The notes under the pieces were generated by a model. That model did not search any database, was not told where the DNA came from, and worked only from the letters and a program-made list of their open reading frames with translations. From Adhaeribacter arboris (GTDB lineage: Bacteria; Bacteroidota; Bacteroidia; Cytophagales; Hymenobacteraceae), in assembly GCF_003023845.1 (NCBI RefSeq), contig NZ_PYFT01000001.1, positions 806,001-870,000 of the forward strand: a stretch of 64,000 nucleotides of DNA, read 5' to 3'. A program made the translations under genes and the position numbers. Positions 48,541 through 57,369 of this stretch are shown piece by piece (the first letter of the stretch is position 1; each line of letters starts with the position of its first letter).

Positions 48541-48572
48541 GCTCTACCCCTCTGGAGAAGTTACCGAGTTTT

Positions 48573-49871
48573 TTATTTAGCCCGTTCCATTTTTACTTTT
48601 ATATTTTTAAGCTTTGCGTTTTGTAAAGATTGCATTAAACGATCCGCTTTATCCCGGCTTACTGCCGCAAATGCAGCGTGTTCTTGTAAGTCAATTAAAC
48701 CCAATTCATTTTTTTGTAATACTTTATTCTGCAACAGAAACCCGACTACATCGCCTTTACTGATTTTGTCTTTTTTGCCGGCACTAATGTAAATGGTTTC
48801 CCAAGGACTAGGAGGCGGTAAAATAATGTTTGTCGGCAAGCTTTCAACTGGGAGCGACAGAGGTAGGTAAGTTGGCTTCTCGCCGGGTTGGAGCAATACG
48901 TAAGCGGTCCCTTTGGCTTGCATGCGAGCCGTTCGGCCATTGCGGTGTAAATAAGTTTCGGCGTTAGGGATTTCGTAATGCACCACGTTCTCAATTTCGG
49001 GAATATCCAGACCGCGGGCGGCTAAATCGGTGCTGAGGAGCAACTGGTAGGTACCGTTCCGGAATTTAAGTAAGGCCCGTTCCCGGTCGGGTTGCTCCAG
49101 ACCACCGTGGAAAATACCGTGCGCCAACTGTTTTTGGGTAAGGAAAGTACTTAGTTCTTCTACCGCGTCGCGTTGATTACAAAAAACCAAAGTAGGTTTA
49201 TTCCCGATTTTACACAGCAACCGGAATAGAGTAGTGGCTTTATTTGTATCATTTACCAGCACGGCTTTTACCTCTAAATCGGGAGCAATAAGCGTATCTT
49301 GCAAAAAGTTTAGAGTAACCGGATTTTTCAACCCCACAAAAGCGGGTATTTGCGTTAAAGAAGTAGCCGAAGTTAAAAGTTTTTTTTGCAAGGCAGGTAA
49401 CTGGCCAATAATAAATTGCATATCAGCTTCGAAACCATATTCCAGGGATTTATCAAATTCATCCAGCACCAGGGTATGTATGGTGGCTCCATCTATATTT
49501 TGTTCCCGGAAATGAAAAGCCAGGCGCCCCGGCGTACCGATTAATACCGCCGGCGGATGAACTAAATTGTTCTTTTCCGGGCGGGTAGCTTGGCCGCCGT
49601 AAAAACATCTTACCTGATAACCGGTACTCATTTGCCGGAATACCTGCTCAATTTGTAAACCTAATTCCCGGGTAGGCACCAACACCAGGGCCTGTATACC
49701 GGAAGTATTGGATTGGAGTTGCTGTAATGTGGGTAGTAAGAAGCCCAGGGTTTTGCCAGAACCGGTTGGAGCTAATAATACAAGGTCTTGCTTTTGGGCA
49801 GCTTCCAAGGCTGCCTCTTGCATGGAATTTAATTGGGTAATTTTAAGGTTCTCAAGCGCTCGTTCCTGCAT
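48573..49871 (-). CDS. DEAD-box RNA helicase, DbpA-like
   Basis: A 432-residue helicase. Motifs: LAPTGSGKT (I), VLVPTRELGLQI (Ia), GTPGRLAFHF (Ib), VLDEFDKS (II, DEFD instead of DEAD), TSATS (III), STDLAARGLDIPEI (V) and YLHRNGRTARM (VI). The last 70 residues (TIYISAGKKDKISKGDVVGF... KNIKVKMERA) form the DbpA-type RNA-recognition domain that targets 23S rRNA hairpin 92. The likely role is large-subunit assembly. No Q-motif-bearing N-terminal extension is present, which is normal for this branch. Confidence 0.9.
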   Translation of the reverse strand: MQERALENLKITQLNSMQEAALEAAQKQDLVLLAPTGSGKTLGFLLPTLQQLQSNTSGIQALVLVPTRELGLQIEQVFRQMSTGYQVRCFYGGQATRPEKNNLVHPPAVLIGTPGRLAFHFREQNIDGATIHTLVLDEFDKSLEYGFEADMQFIIGQLPALQKKLLTSATSLTQIPAFVGLKNPVTLNFLQDTLIAPDLEVKAVLVNDTNKATTLFRLLCKIGNKPTLVFCNQRDAVEELSTFLTQKQLAHGIFHGGLEQPDRERALLKFRNGTYQLLLSTDLAARGLDIPEIENVVHYEIPNAETYLHRNGRTARMQAKGTAYVLLQPGEKPTYLPLSLPVESLPTNIILPPPSPWETIYISAGKKDKISKGDVVGFLLQNKVLQKNELGLIDLQEHAAFAAVSRDKADRLMQSLQNAKLKNIKVKMERAK

Positions 49872-50218
49872 TCATTTTATTTTTAAAGGTTAAAGGTACA
49901 GGATTTTGGGTTAGCTTTATTCCGAATAGTTGGTTGTTGGGAAAAGGAAAATTTAATGAACGCAGAATAGGACGCACTATTTGAAATTCAAACCTTAAAG
50001 AAGCTGTTCAAACGCGCGTAAAACTTCCGGATTCATAACTATTTTTGGTTCAGTTGTAAGAAATAAGCTGGCTGATTATAATTTTACGTGCGCGTACGCT
50101 GAGATTACCTGGGGCCTCATTGCAGTTTAGTAGTATTCTCTGTAGGGTTGGCTGGGGCAAGGGTTTATAATCCGTAACCGTTAGGGCAATTGTTTTATCT
50201 GATGGAGTATTATATATA
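49872..50218. other. Intergenic region with a doubtful short frame
   Basis: About 345 bases. A 64-codon minus-strand frame (50050-50244) overlaps the end of the SPOR-type gene by 26 bases and shows no domain; I do not call it a gene. Nothing else was seen. Confidence 0.4.
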
Positions 50219-51019
50219 TTACCTACAAACGTAGATTTTTGCAACTTTATCGTATTCGGCGTGGGGGCACCACTTATCGAGCCGCACCAGGTACGACGAA
50301 TTATTTAACTTTTCCTTTACATCAAAAAGAACGTTAACCGCATCAGAATAAGTGGCAAATTGTCCTACACAAGTCCGGTAGATGTTGTTGCGTTGCCACA
50401 CCCGCACGGATTGAAAGCCTTTTTGTAAAAACTTGCGTTGCTCAAAACGGGCGGCTTCTAAATTGGTATCGCCGCCGGCGACTATAATCCAGGTGAAAGT
50501 ATCGGCAGTATTTACGGAGGAACCCGATTTAGGAGGGAGAGGTTTTACATCCCCTCTGATCTGGCTTTTATCCACGACAGTGTCCGATTCACTAGTTAGC
50601 GCTACGGTTTCGGAGTTGGTCGGATTACTTTGATTTAACTTTTCGGCAACAAATCTCTTCTTCCGAAATTTTGCAATCTTCGCAGAGTCCAGCGATAAGA
50701 GTCCGTTTTCCTGTAAGGCCAGCAGCATATCCGAGAACTCGTCGTAGGTTTTGGCATCCGTAGCTTTCAATAACAACGAAGATTGAAATTTTTTGTCTTC
50801 TAATCGTAATACAGCCACGTTGTCGTAATATTTTAAAATAAAACCGGTTATAATGGTAATTAAGCCGCCTACAATTGAGATTACCAAGGGAGTAAAAACT
50901 CTTCGGCTGGTTTGTTCCTGAATTTTCAATTCCAGCTCTTTTTTCTTCAGACTCAGCTCTTCCAATTGTATTTTTTGTTCTAATTCAAATTTTTTAATTT
51001 GAAGCTCTTCGGGTGTCAT
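50219..51019 (-). CDS. Membrane-anchored SPOR-like protein
   Basis: A 266-residue protein. Residues 1-38 form a highly charged coiled coil (EELQIKKFELEQKIQLEELS). A single membrane helix follows (TPLVISIVGGLITIITGFIL, about 43-62). A linker leads to a C-terminal SPOR-like domain (about 170-250): FTWIIVAGGDTNLEAARFEQ, VWQRNNIYRTCVGQFATYSD. SPOR domains bind peptidoglycan stripped of stem peptides at division sites. The orientation would put the coiled coil in the cytoplasm and the SPOR part in the periplasm. Confidence 0.72.
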   Translation of the reverse strand: MTPEELQIKKFELEQKIQLEELSLKKKELELKIQEQTSRRVFTPLVISIVGGLITIITGFILKYYDNVAVLRLEDKKFQSSLLLKATDAKTYDEFSDMLLALQENGLLSLDSAKIAKFRKKRFVAEKLNQSNPTNSETVALTSESDTVVDKSQIRGDVKPLPPKSGSSVNTADTFTWIIVAGGDTNLEAARFEQRKFLQKGFQSVRVWQRNNIYRTCVGQFATYSDAVNVLFDVKEKLNNSSYLVRLDKWCPHAEYDKVAKIYVCR

Positions 51020-51438
51020 GGGGTAATTGGACTAAATTAAAAGGCCGGGAAAAGTAAATTAAATCTAAAGGAATAGCCAGGTAAATAAAATACTGAATTT
51101 TCAGTATTTTCCGGGTTATAGACAAGTTGTATTTAAATCCCAGCTGATTTTCAAGTTCTAGCTAAATCTTTTTTCTTAAGATGATTGTTGTACAAATAGT
51201 TAAATGCCGTTAAGTGCGTTAAAACTTTAAGTAATAATAAGGGAGAATTACCGGAAATCTAAGTTGGTACTAATTAAAACTAATTTTGATAATACGCAGT
51301 GCGGTTTGTACTACGTTAAGCAAGTTGGCCGTTATCCAATAAGTTACTCTCATCAAAGGGCAGGAACTTAGGTGAAAGCTGGCGCAAACTGGCGGCATAA
51401 ATAAAAAAGTATTTAATCGTAATTATAACAGTAAAATT
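51020..51438. other. Divergent intergenic region
   Basis: About 420 bases between the SPOR-type gene and tatA, transcribed apart. It must hold both promoters; none could be fixed. No repeats were seen. Confidence 0.45.
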
Positions 51439-51645
51439 ATGGCAACTGTATTTTTGTTTTTAGGGGATATTGGTGGTTCCGAAGTAATGGTTATTCTCCT
51501 GGTAGTTTTGGTGTTCTTTGGCGCCAAACGGATTCCGGAACTCGCCCGGGGTTTAGGCAAAGGTATCCGGGAGTTTAAAGATGCCACCAACGGCATTAAG
51601 AACGAAATAGAACAACCCGAAAAAGAACGGAACGAACGACTCTAA
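51439..51645 (+). CDS. tatA: Sec-independent translocase subunit TatA/TatE
   Basis: A 68-residue protein with an N-terminal membrane helix ([17 protein letters not shown]) and the amphipathic helix [20 protein letters not shown] with the FGxKxxPE-type hinge ([10 protein letters not shown]). TatA oligomers form the pore of the twin-arginine pathway, which would serve the Tat signals seen at 7629 and 60033. TatC is not in the window. Confidence 0.93.
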   Translation: MATVFLFLGDIGGSEVMVILLVVLVFFGAKRIPELARGLGKGIREFKDATNGIKNEIEQPEKERNERL

Positions 51646-51943
51646 AAGTTTAACTGCCTGGTAATGGAAACGGCAAATTCATGGCGTAACTCGGGGAGGT
51701 TAAACTTCTGTTTTACTTACTCGCTAATAAATCAGGCAGATTAATTTTATTTTATATGTTTTCTTCCGCTAAAATTTATTTTTTGGTGGGTAGTGGTAAT
51801 CTCTTTAATTTTAGTTTAAGTACTCCGGCAGAAATAGTTAAAAGTCGTATTTCTATTCATCTATTGAATAATTATTTAATCACCAATACCTTGAACAGCT
51901 AATAACCAGCAACCCTTTAAATAATTTTTTGTAGTACTGCTAC

Positions 51944-52534
51944 CTAAAAACCATATCCCAAAGAAAGCCATACCTGCATATCCAAGTAACCTTTCGCGTA
52001 AGTGTTAGGATTCGTTTGCTTGTGGCTAAGGTAACGGCCATAACCTAAACTGGTTTGCCCATCCACCACAATTTTACTTTTAAAGAAGCAAGCAATTCCC
52101 AAAGTGCCACCGCCCCGAACCGACTGGGCGGAAAAATCACGGGAAGGAAAACCGAACCAGCCCGTGTGATCGGATTGGCCGTTTGTTTGAATAGTGCGTT
52201 TTAAATTACCGGCATAAACTCCCAGGTAAGGATAAATTACACCCAATTTCCCTTTCCCGAAATACTTTTTCGTTCGCAACAAAAAGCCTCGGTAGTAATA
52301 ATGATCCGTAAATAAAAAATAATTAAACTTCCCTTGCACAAAGGAAATTTCTGCGCCGTACCCTTGCTTAAAAACTTTTTCGACGGAAAAAGTGGAACGT
52401 TGCGCTAGTAAATTGAAAATATTGGTTTTTACCAGTATCCGGTTCTCCCAGGCGTCATTCTTTTCCTGCGCGAAACCGGGAAAGTTTCCAAGTAAAAACA
52501 TCAGTCCTAAAGAAAGTAAAATTGGTTTTAGCAT
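51944..52534 (-). CDS. Exported outer-membrane barrel-like protein
   Basis: A 196-residue protein with a signal peptide (MLKPILLSLGLMFLLGNFPG, cleavage near GFAQ). The mature part alternates amphipathic strands (AEISFVQGKFNYFLFTDHYY, YPYLGVYAGNLKRTI, VDGQTSLGYGRYLS) and ends with an aromatic strand MQVWLSLGYGF, typical of outer-membrane barrels. The fold resembles the DUF3575-type Bacteroidota proteins. Function unknown. Confidence 0.7.
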   Translation of the reverse strand: MLKPILLSLGLMFLLGNFPGFAQEKNDAWENRILVKTNIFNLLAQRSTFSVEKVFKQGYGAEISFVQGKFNYFLFTDHYYYRGFLLRTKKYFGKGKLGVIYPYLGVYAGNLKRTIQTNGQSDHTGWFGFPSRDFSAQSVRGGGTLGIACFFKSKIVVDGQTSLGYGRYLSHKQTNPNTYAKGYLDMQVWLSLGYGF

Positions 52535-52790
52535 AAAAGATTATTTCTCCTTGAGCCTAGCCCGATAAAATGAAACTTTAGCTGCAACAGAATTCCAACT
52601 CGATAAAGACGATTACGCCTAATCCCGATGCTTTTACATAAGGTACGAATAAATAAAAACTAGCCGGAGCAAATACAGATTTTTTAAAGCAATATGATAA
52701 AAATAACTTTTGCGTTCGTTTCAGGTACTTTAGGATGGCGCATCAGCGAGGAATCAGTATAAAAATCAGATAGAATTAATTTGATTTCCT

Positions 52791-52798
52791 TAACTTTG
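52791..52798 (+). promoter_or_regulatory. Bacteroidota -7 box before the second AraC gene
   Basis: TAACTTTG fits TAnnTTTG but ends only 4 bases before the ATG at 52803. If used, the message would be leaderless or the true start would be slightly downstream. Confidence 0.35.
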
Positions 52799-52802
52799 TC
52801 CC

Positions 52803-53681
52803 ATGGAAAATAAGGTAGTGCGTGCGGTTTCAGATTTTAATTCTGAGTTGAAGCTAAAAGGTTTTAATGTGTTTCAGATAGAAAGCGACGGGGCGGCTAC
52901 CCGCATTTACAGCCGCAAGGACTTTTATAAAATTTGTCTGACTACCGGTAAAAGCGCCATCCACTACGCCGACCGGAGTTTTGAAGCCGAGGGCACGGTT
53001 TTGTTTTTTGGCAATCCGCATATTCCTTATTCCTGGGAAACCATTTCTACCAGCTATGTAGGTTATACCGTGCTTTTTTCGGAAGAATTTTTAAAATTAT
53101 CCGACCGCTCCGAAAGCTTGCAACATTCCCCTTTTTTTAAGATCGGCGGTACTCCTATTATAAACATCTCAGAACAGCAGCGCGATTTCCTGAACACCAT
53201 CTTTCAAAAAATGATGGAGGAGCAACAAACGGATTACGCTTATAAAGACGATCTTATCCGGAATTACATCCACCTGATTATTCACGAAGCCTTAAAACTG
53301 CAACCTTCGGAAAACTACGACCAAAACAAGAATGCGGCTTCCCGCCTTACCGCGGTATTTCTGGAGCTTTTGGAAAGACAGTTTCCGGTAGAAACCACCG
53401 ACCGGCCCTTGCAGTTAAAAACGGCCCAGGACTACGCCAATAATTTACATGTGCACGTCAATTACTTAAACCGGGCCGTAAAGGAAGTAACCGGCAAGCC
53501 TACTACCGCCCACATCGCCGAACGCATTATTAGTGAAGCAAAAGCGCTTTTGCAGCATACCAACTGGAATATTTCGGATATTGCTTATGCGCTGGGCTTT
53601 GAATACCCTACTTATTTTAATAATTACTTCAAACGGATAACCGGGACTAACCCCAAATCGCTGCGGGCACAGGAAGTTTGA
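52803..53681 (+). CDS. AraC-family transcriptional regulator
   Basis: A 292-residue regulator with an N-terminal cupin-like effector domain (about 25-140, FFGNPHIPYSWETIS) and the C-terminal double helix-turn-helix: LHVHVNYLNRAVKEVTGKPT in the first motif and ISDIAYALGFEYPTYFNNYF in the second. It stands at the head of a plus-strand series (acetyltransferase, hydrolase, cupins) that it probably controls. It is of the same general type as the regulator at 11709-12608. Confidence 0.9.
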   Translation: MENKVVRAVSDFNSELKLKGFNVFQIESDGAATRIYSRKDFYKICLTTGKSAIHYADRSFEAEGTVLFFGNPHIPYSWETISTSYVGYTVLFSEEFLKLSDRSESLQHSPFFKIGGTPIINISEQQRDFLNTIFQKMMEEQQTDYAYKDDLIRNYIHLIIHEALKLQPSENYDQNKNAASRLTAVFLELLERQFPVETTDRPLQLKTAQDYANNLHVHVNYLNRAVKEVTGKPTTAHIAERIISEAKALLQHTNWNISDIAYALGFEYPTYFNNYFKRITGTNPKSLRAQEV

Positions 53682-53733
53682 AATTCTTAATTATCCGTTT
53701 GATTTTTATTACCCACCCGGGTAATGGCTGACG

Positions 53734-53741
53734 TACCTTTG
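53734..53741 (+). promoter_or_regulatory. Bacteroidota -7 box before the acetyltransferase operon
   Basis: TACCTTTG fits TAnnTTTG and lies 25 bases before the ATG at 53767. No -33 TTG at the standard distance was seen, which would suit an activator-dependent promoter. Confidence 0.4.
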
Positions 53742-53766
53742 CCGTGTATTAAGAAATACAGGAGCA

Positions 53767-54363
53767 ATGGAAAAGTTAGAAGAACAAAATAACTTAAATC
53801 ATAACGGAAGCGGCATTTTTAGAAGAATGCAAGCCGGGGAGCCCATTCGTCTGGACGATCCTGAATATCCACAAATACAGGAAATCGTTTCCCGTACCAT
53901 CCAGCTGTCCGCAGCCCTTAACTCTTCTACGGACGTTAACCAAATCCGGGAGCGATTGAGCCAAATTATTGGTAGTGAACTGGATGAAAGCACAACTATT
54001 TTTGCTCCCTTTTACACCAATTTTGGCCGGTTTACCCAGCTAGGCAAAAACGTATTTATCAACCATGCCTGTTCTTTTTTAGACATGGGTGGCATTACCC
54101 TGGAAGACCACGTGCTACTAGGACGAAAAGTAAACCTCATCACCGAGAACCATCCTTTAGATCCTGCCAACCGCAGAGCGCTTATTTGTAAGCCAATTGT
54201 CATTAAACGCAATGCCTGGATTGGGGCGGCGGCTACCATTTTGCCCGGCGTAACCATTGGGGAAAACGCAGTTGTGGCGGCCGGAGCCGTGGTTGCTAAG
54301 GATGTTCCGGCGAATACCGTGGTAGGCGGTATTCCTGCCAAATTCCTTAAAACAATAGAATAA
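53767..54363 (+). CDS. Sugar O-acetyltransferase (LacA/Maa-like left-handed beta-helix)
   Basis: A 198-residue trimeric-type acetyltransferase. Hexapeptide repeats run from about residue 75 to 190 (FGRFTQLGKNVFINHACSFL, GGITLEDHVLLGRKVNLITE). The catalytic histidine is in ENHPLD, and IGAAATILPGVTIGENAVV with GGIPAKF forms the acetyl-CoA site. It would acetylate a hydroxyl of a sugar or similar small molecule. It begins the plus-strand series after the AraC gene. Confidence 0.87.
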   Translation: MEKLEEQNNLNHNGSGIFRRMQAGEPIRLDDPEYPQIQEIVSRTIQLSAALNSSTDVNQIRERLSQIIGSELDESTTIFAPFYTNFGRFTQLGKNVFINHACSFLDMGGITLEDHVLLGRKVNLITENHPLDPANRRALICKPIVIKRNAWIGAAATILPGVTIGENAVVAAGAVVAKDVPANTVVGGIPAKFLKTIE

Positions 54364-54410
54364 TCATTTACTGTTCAACCATATCGGCCGGACCAATTAA
54401 TTTAAAAATC

Positions 54411-55535
54411 ATGAAAAGAATATCCCTTTTAGCCCTTGCGTCCCTGATGCTTTGGGAACAGGCTTATGCCCAAACCAAACAAAATGGAAAATCAGAAAAA
54501 ACAAAAACAATGATAAAGACCCAAAATAAAGATTATTACACCTTTCAGTTAAGCGACAAAGTTACCCGGCAAGCCGTTACCTACAAAAACCGTTACGGCA
54601 TTACGATTGCGGCCGATTTATACTTGCCCAAAAATCGGGGCAATGAACCTTTGGCGGCCCTAGCCATTAGCGGCCCGTTTGGGGCAGTAAAAGAACAAGC
54701 CTCCGGACTATATGCCCAAGCCATGGCCGAACGGGGTTTTGCTACGCTCGCGTTCGACCCGTCTTATACCGGGGAGAGCAGTGGCGAACCGCGTAACGTG
54801 GCTTCGCCGGATATTAATACCGAAGATTTCAGTGCCGCCGTGGACTTTCTGGGTCTGCAACCTACAATTGACCGCAACCGCATCGGCATCATCGGGATTT
54901 GTGGCTACGCGGGCATGGCTCTGAACGCAGTAGCCGTGGACAAACGCGTGAAAGCGGTGGCCACCACTAGCATGTATGATATGTCGCGGGTAATGGCCAA
55001 AGGCTATTTTGATAAGCTGACTTTAGAAGAACGCACGAAAATGCTGGAACAAATAAGCCAACAACGTTGGGCCGATGCCGCGAAGGGAACCCCGGCTCCA
55101 TCCACCAATAATCTACCGGAAAAGTTACAAGGCAACGAACCTCCATTCGTCGTGGATTATTTTAATTATTACAAAACGCCCCGCGGTTTTCATCCCAACT
55201 CGGTTAACTCCAATGGCGCCTGGACAGCTACCAATCCGCTATCGTTCATGAATATGCCGCTGCTGACGTACCTCCCAGAAATCTCTCCCCGGCTAATTTT
55301 ACTCATTGCCGGTGAAAAGGCCCACTCCCGGTATTTCTCAGAAGAGGCTTACCAAGCTGCCGCCGAGCCCAAAGAGTTAGTAATTATCCCCAATGCCAGT
55401 CACGTGGACTTATACGACCAAACTAACGTAATTCCGTTTGATAAACTAACAACCTTCTTCACCGAACACTTGAAAGCGGGTAAGCCGGCGCCAAAAGAAA
55501 AAACACCCGCCTATGGTTCAGCCATTGGAAAATAA
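54411..55535 (+). CDS. Exported alpha/beta hydrolase with Cys nucleophile position
   Basis: A 374-residue protein with a signal peptide (about 1-20, cleavage near AYAQ). The hydrolase core has GAVKEQASGLYAQAMAERGF and the nucleophile elbow GICGYAGMA, with cysteine where most hydrolases have serine, as in dienelactone-hydrolase-like enzymes. The acid and histidine probably lie in LIAGEKAHSR and PNASHVDLYD. It would act on a small ester or lactone in the periplasm. It lies 47 bases after the acetyltransferase. Confidence 0.8.
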   Translation: MKRISLLALASLMLWEQAYAQTKQNGKSEKTKTMIKTQNKDYYTFQLSDKVTRQAVTYKNRYGITIAADLYLPKNRGNEPLAALAISGPFGAVKEQASGLYAQAMAERGFATLAFDPSYTGESSGEPRNVASPDINTEDFSAAVDFLGLQPTIDRNRIGIIGICGYAGMALNAVAVDKRVKAVATTSMYDMSRVMAKGYFDKLTLEERTKMLEQISQQRWADAAKGTPAPSTNNLPEKLQGNEPPFVVDYFNYYKTPRGFHPNSVNSNGAWTATNPLSFMNMPLLTYLPEISPRLILLIAGEKAHSRYFSEEAYQAAAEPKELVIIPNASHVDLYDQTNVIPFDKLTTFFTEHLKAGKPAPKEKTPAYGSAIGK

Positions 55536-55557
55536 GCAAAATTTAAAATAATTAATT

Positions 55558-56043
55558 ATGAAAAATTACATGTTAGTCATTTTGGGTATGGTAACCTTGT
55601 TCAGCATCAATTGTGAGGCCCAGGTAAAAAAACAATCCGCTTCCCCTAAAACAAATGCTATTTTCCCGAAAGGAGAATTAGGCCCAGCAGAAAACTTTAC
55701 CGGTAAGGCCTGGGCTTACAGCTTAGTTCCGAACGACACTACTTACAACACCTTAATGGGCAATGTCTATTTTGAACCGGGCGCCCGCAGCAATTGGCAT
55801 ATTCATCCGGCCGGGCAAATACTGGTAATTACCGATGGCGTGGGTTACCACCAGATAAAAGGCCAGCCCCGGCAAACCATCAAAAAAGGAGATGTAATAA
55901 AATGCCCGCCTAATGTCATGCATTGGCACGGCGCCAGCCCTGATACCGGATTGCAGCAACTGTACATCCTTCCGAATACCGAAAAAGGAATTGTGAAATG
56001 GTTGCACCCCGTTACAAACGAAGAATACAGTAATGCTAATTAA
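55558..56043 (+). CDS. Exported cupin, hydroxynitrile-lyase-type metal site
   Basis: A 161-residue paralogue of the cupin at 3616-4107. Signal peptide to about residue 21 (FSINCEAQ; the cysteine might also make it a lipoprotein). Ligands: H81, H83 and Q87 in GARSNWHIHPAGQ and H122 in PPNVMHWHGAS. The two cupins share most of the central 90 residues. It starts 22 bases after the hydrolase gene and so belongs to the second AraC operon. The substrate is unknown. Confidence 0.82.
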   Translation: MKNYMLVILGMVTLFSINCEAQVKKQSASPKTNAIFPKGELGPAENFTGKAWAYSLVPNDTTYNTLMGNVYFEPGARSNWHIHPAGQILVITDGVGYHQIKGQPRQTIKKGDVIKCPPNVMHWHGASPDTGLQQLYILPNTEKGIVKWLHPVTNEEYSNAN

Positions 56044-56211
56044 AGAATAGCCTAGGAAAGCTTAACTGTTAGGAAACATTTACTATTAATTATTTTCCCT
56101 CTTTTATTCTTTTCTGCAAGTTTTGCCTCATGTGATAAAGACGGCTCGGCACCCGGTAATCCAAACGTAGCAAACAATAACAACAACAATCCTAACCCAA
56201 CTGGCAGGCAA

Positions 56212-56553
56212 ATGAGAATAAAAATTGGTACCCGTACTTTTACCGCCATCCTGTACGGTAATGCTACGGCAACCGCCTTTAAAGCTTTGTTGCCTTTAAC
56301 TTTAAATATGAGTGAGCTGAATGGTAACGAAAAATTTTTTGATTTAGCAGCCAGCCTACTGGTTAACGCCGCTAATCCCGGAACCATTCAAACCGGCGAT
56401 TTAATGCTGTATGGTTCTAAAACTCTGGTGCTTTTTTACAAATCATTTCCCACTTCTTACAACTACACCAAATTGGGCCGCATTCAGGATGTGGCGGGGC
56501 TTACGGCTGCTTTGGGTTCGGGAAATGTTAAGATTACCTTTGAAGTAGAGTAA
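56212..56553 (+). CDS. Cyclophilin-like fold protein, lipoprotein start lost
   Basis: From the internal ATG at 56212 this is a 113-residue cyclophilin-like (Cyclophil_like2-type) domain: RIKIGTRTFTAILYGNATAT, LPLTLNMSELNGNEKFFDL, GDLMLYGSKTLVLFYKSFPT, YTKLGRIQ. The same frame is open upstream from 56056 and encodes a clear lipoprotein signal (RKHLLLIIFPLLFFSASFAS, then C) followed by an asparagine-rich linker, but it contains no ATG, GTG or TTG; GTT stands at 56068 where ATG is expected. The gene is thus probably start-damaged, or it uses a rare start. It follows the cupin by 12 bases if counted from 56056. Confidence 0.6.
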   Translation: MRIKIGTRTFTAILYGNATATAFKALLPLTLNMSELNGNEKFFDLAASLLVNAANPGTIQTGDLMLYGSKTLVLFYKSFPTSYNYTKLGRIQDVAGLTAALGSGNVKITFEVE

Positions 56554-56715
56554 TAATTAAAAAAATTAATAGAAAATATTCCGGGGATAGTGTTGGATCC
56601 AGTATTCGTGCCAGTAAGCATCAAGGCAAGTAGCTTACTCTAAAATAAGGAACCTTAGGTTAATGCATAATGATTATTATTCATTAGCAGCTAAAATCAA
56701 AAACAAAAAATACCA

Positions 56716-57117
56716 ATGGAAATTAAAAGAATTGGAACGCAGCCTTCAGCGAAAGGACCCGAAGACTGGTTTACCGGTACCGTACGGATTTATTACTTGT
56801 TTCAGGCAAATGACCCGGCGCGGGCGGGTGGGGCCCAGGTTACTTTTGAACCGAGTGCCCGAACGGCCTGGCACACACATCCGCTCGGCCAGACATTAAT
56901 TGTTACCTCCGGTTGCGGTTGGGCGCAGCGCGAAGGTGGCCCCATTGAAGAAATCCGTCCCGGCGATGTCATTTGGTTTGCGCCCGGAGAGAAACATTGG
57001 CACGGCGCCACCGCCACTACCGCCATGACGCACATTGCCATTCAGGAAAGTCTTAATGGTAAGCCGGTTGATTGGATGGAAAAGGTCAGCGATGAGCAGT
57101 ACGGCCATTTTAAATGA
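56716..57117 (+). CDS. Small manganese cupin close to hydroxynitrile lyase
   Basis: A 133-residue cytoplasmic cupin. The start [20 protein letters not shown] and the run [10 protein letters not shown] resemble the Granulicella tundricola cupin hydroxynitrile lyase, which has about 131 residues. Metal ligands match by number: H53, H55 and Q59 in [10 protein letters not shown] and H94 in GEKHWHG. Active-site positions A40, V42 and Q110 also match that enzyme as I recall it. Whether cyanohydrin cleavage is the natural role is doubtful; related cupins are common beside AraC and AhpD-like genes. A terminator follows 41 bases after the stop. Confidence 0.82.
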   Translation: MEIKRIGTQPSAKGPEDWFTGTVRIYYLFQANDPARAGGAQVTFEPSARTAWHTHPLGQTLIVTSGCGWAQREGGPIEEIRPGDVIWFAPGEKHWHGATATTAMTHIAIQESLNGKPVDWMEKVSDEQYGHFK

Positions 57118-57157
57118 AATTTTAATAAGTAGGCCCTCTTTCATTTAGATGGAAGAA

Positions 57158-57191
57158 GAGCAATTATTTTTGATAATGATTGCTCCTTTTT
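57158..57191 (+). terminator. Terminator after the second AraC operon
   Basis: GAGCAAT pairs with ATTGCTC around a 14-base loop, followed by CTTTTT. Confidence 0.7.
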
Positions 57192-57369
57192 ATGTTATCC
57201 CCTTTGGGCACGAATCACCTTGCTATTTTTTAGATTTTTATTCTGGTTAGCAGGCATTCTCTTAAACTAACCCTTCTCTAAGCAGAAATAGGACAAGCCG
57301 ACAGTACAGGATAGTATTTTTCAATTTATCCTGTTAATTACAAGGTTCCAACTATCTACTAACCTCGTT

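Noticed and set aside
50050-50244. 64-codon minus frame overlapping the SPOR-type gene end
   Set aside because: It overlaps by 26 bases, has no similarity that I can see and no ribosome-binding context.
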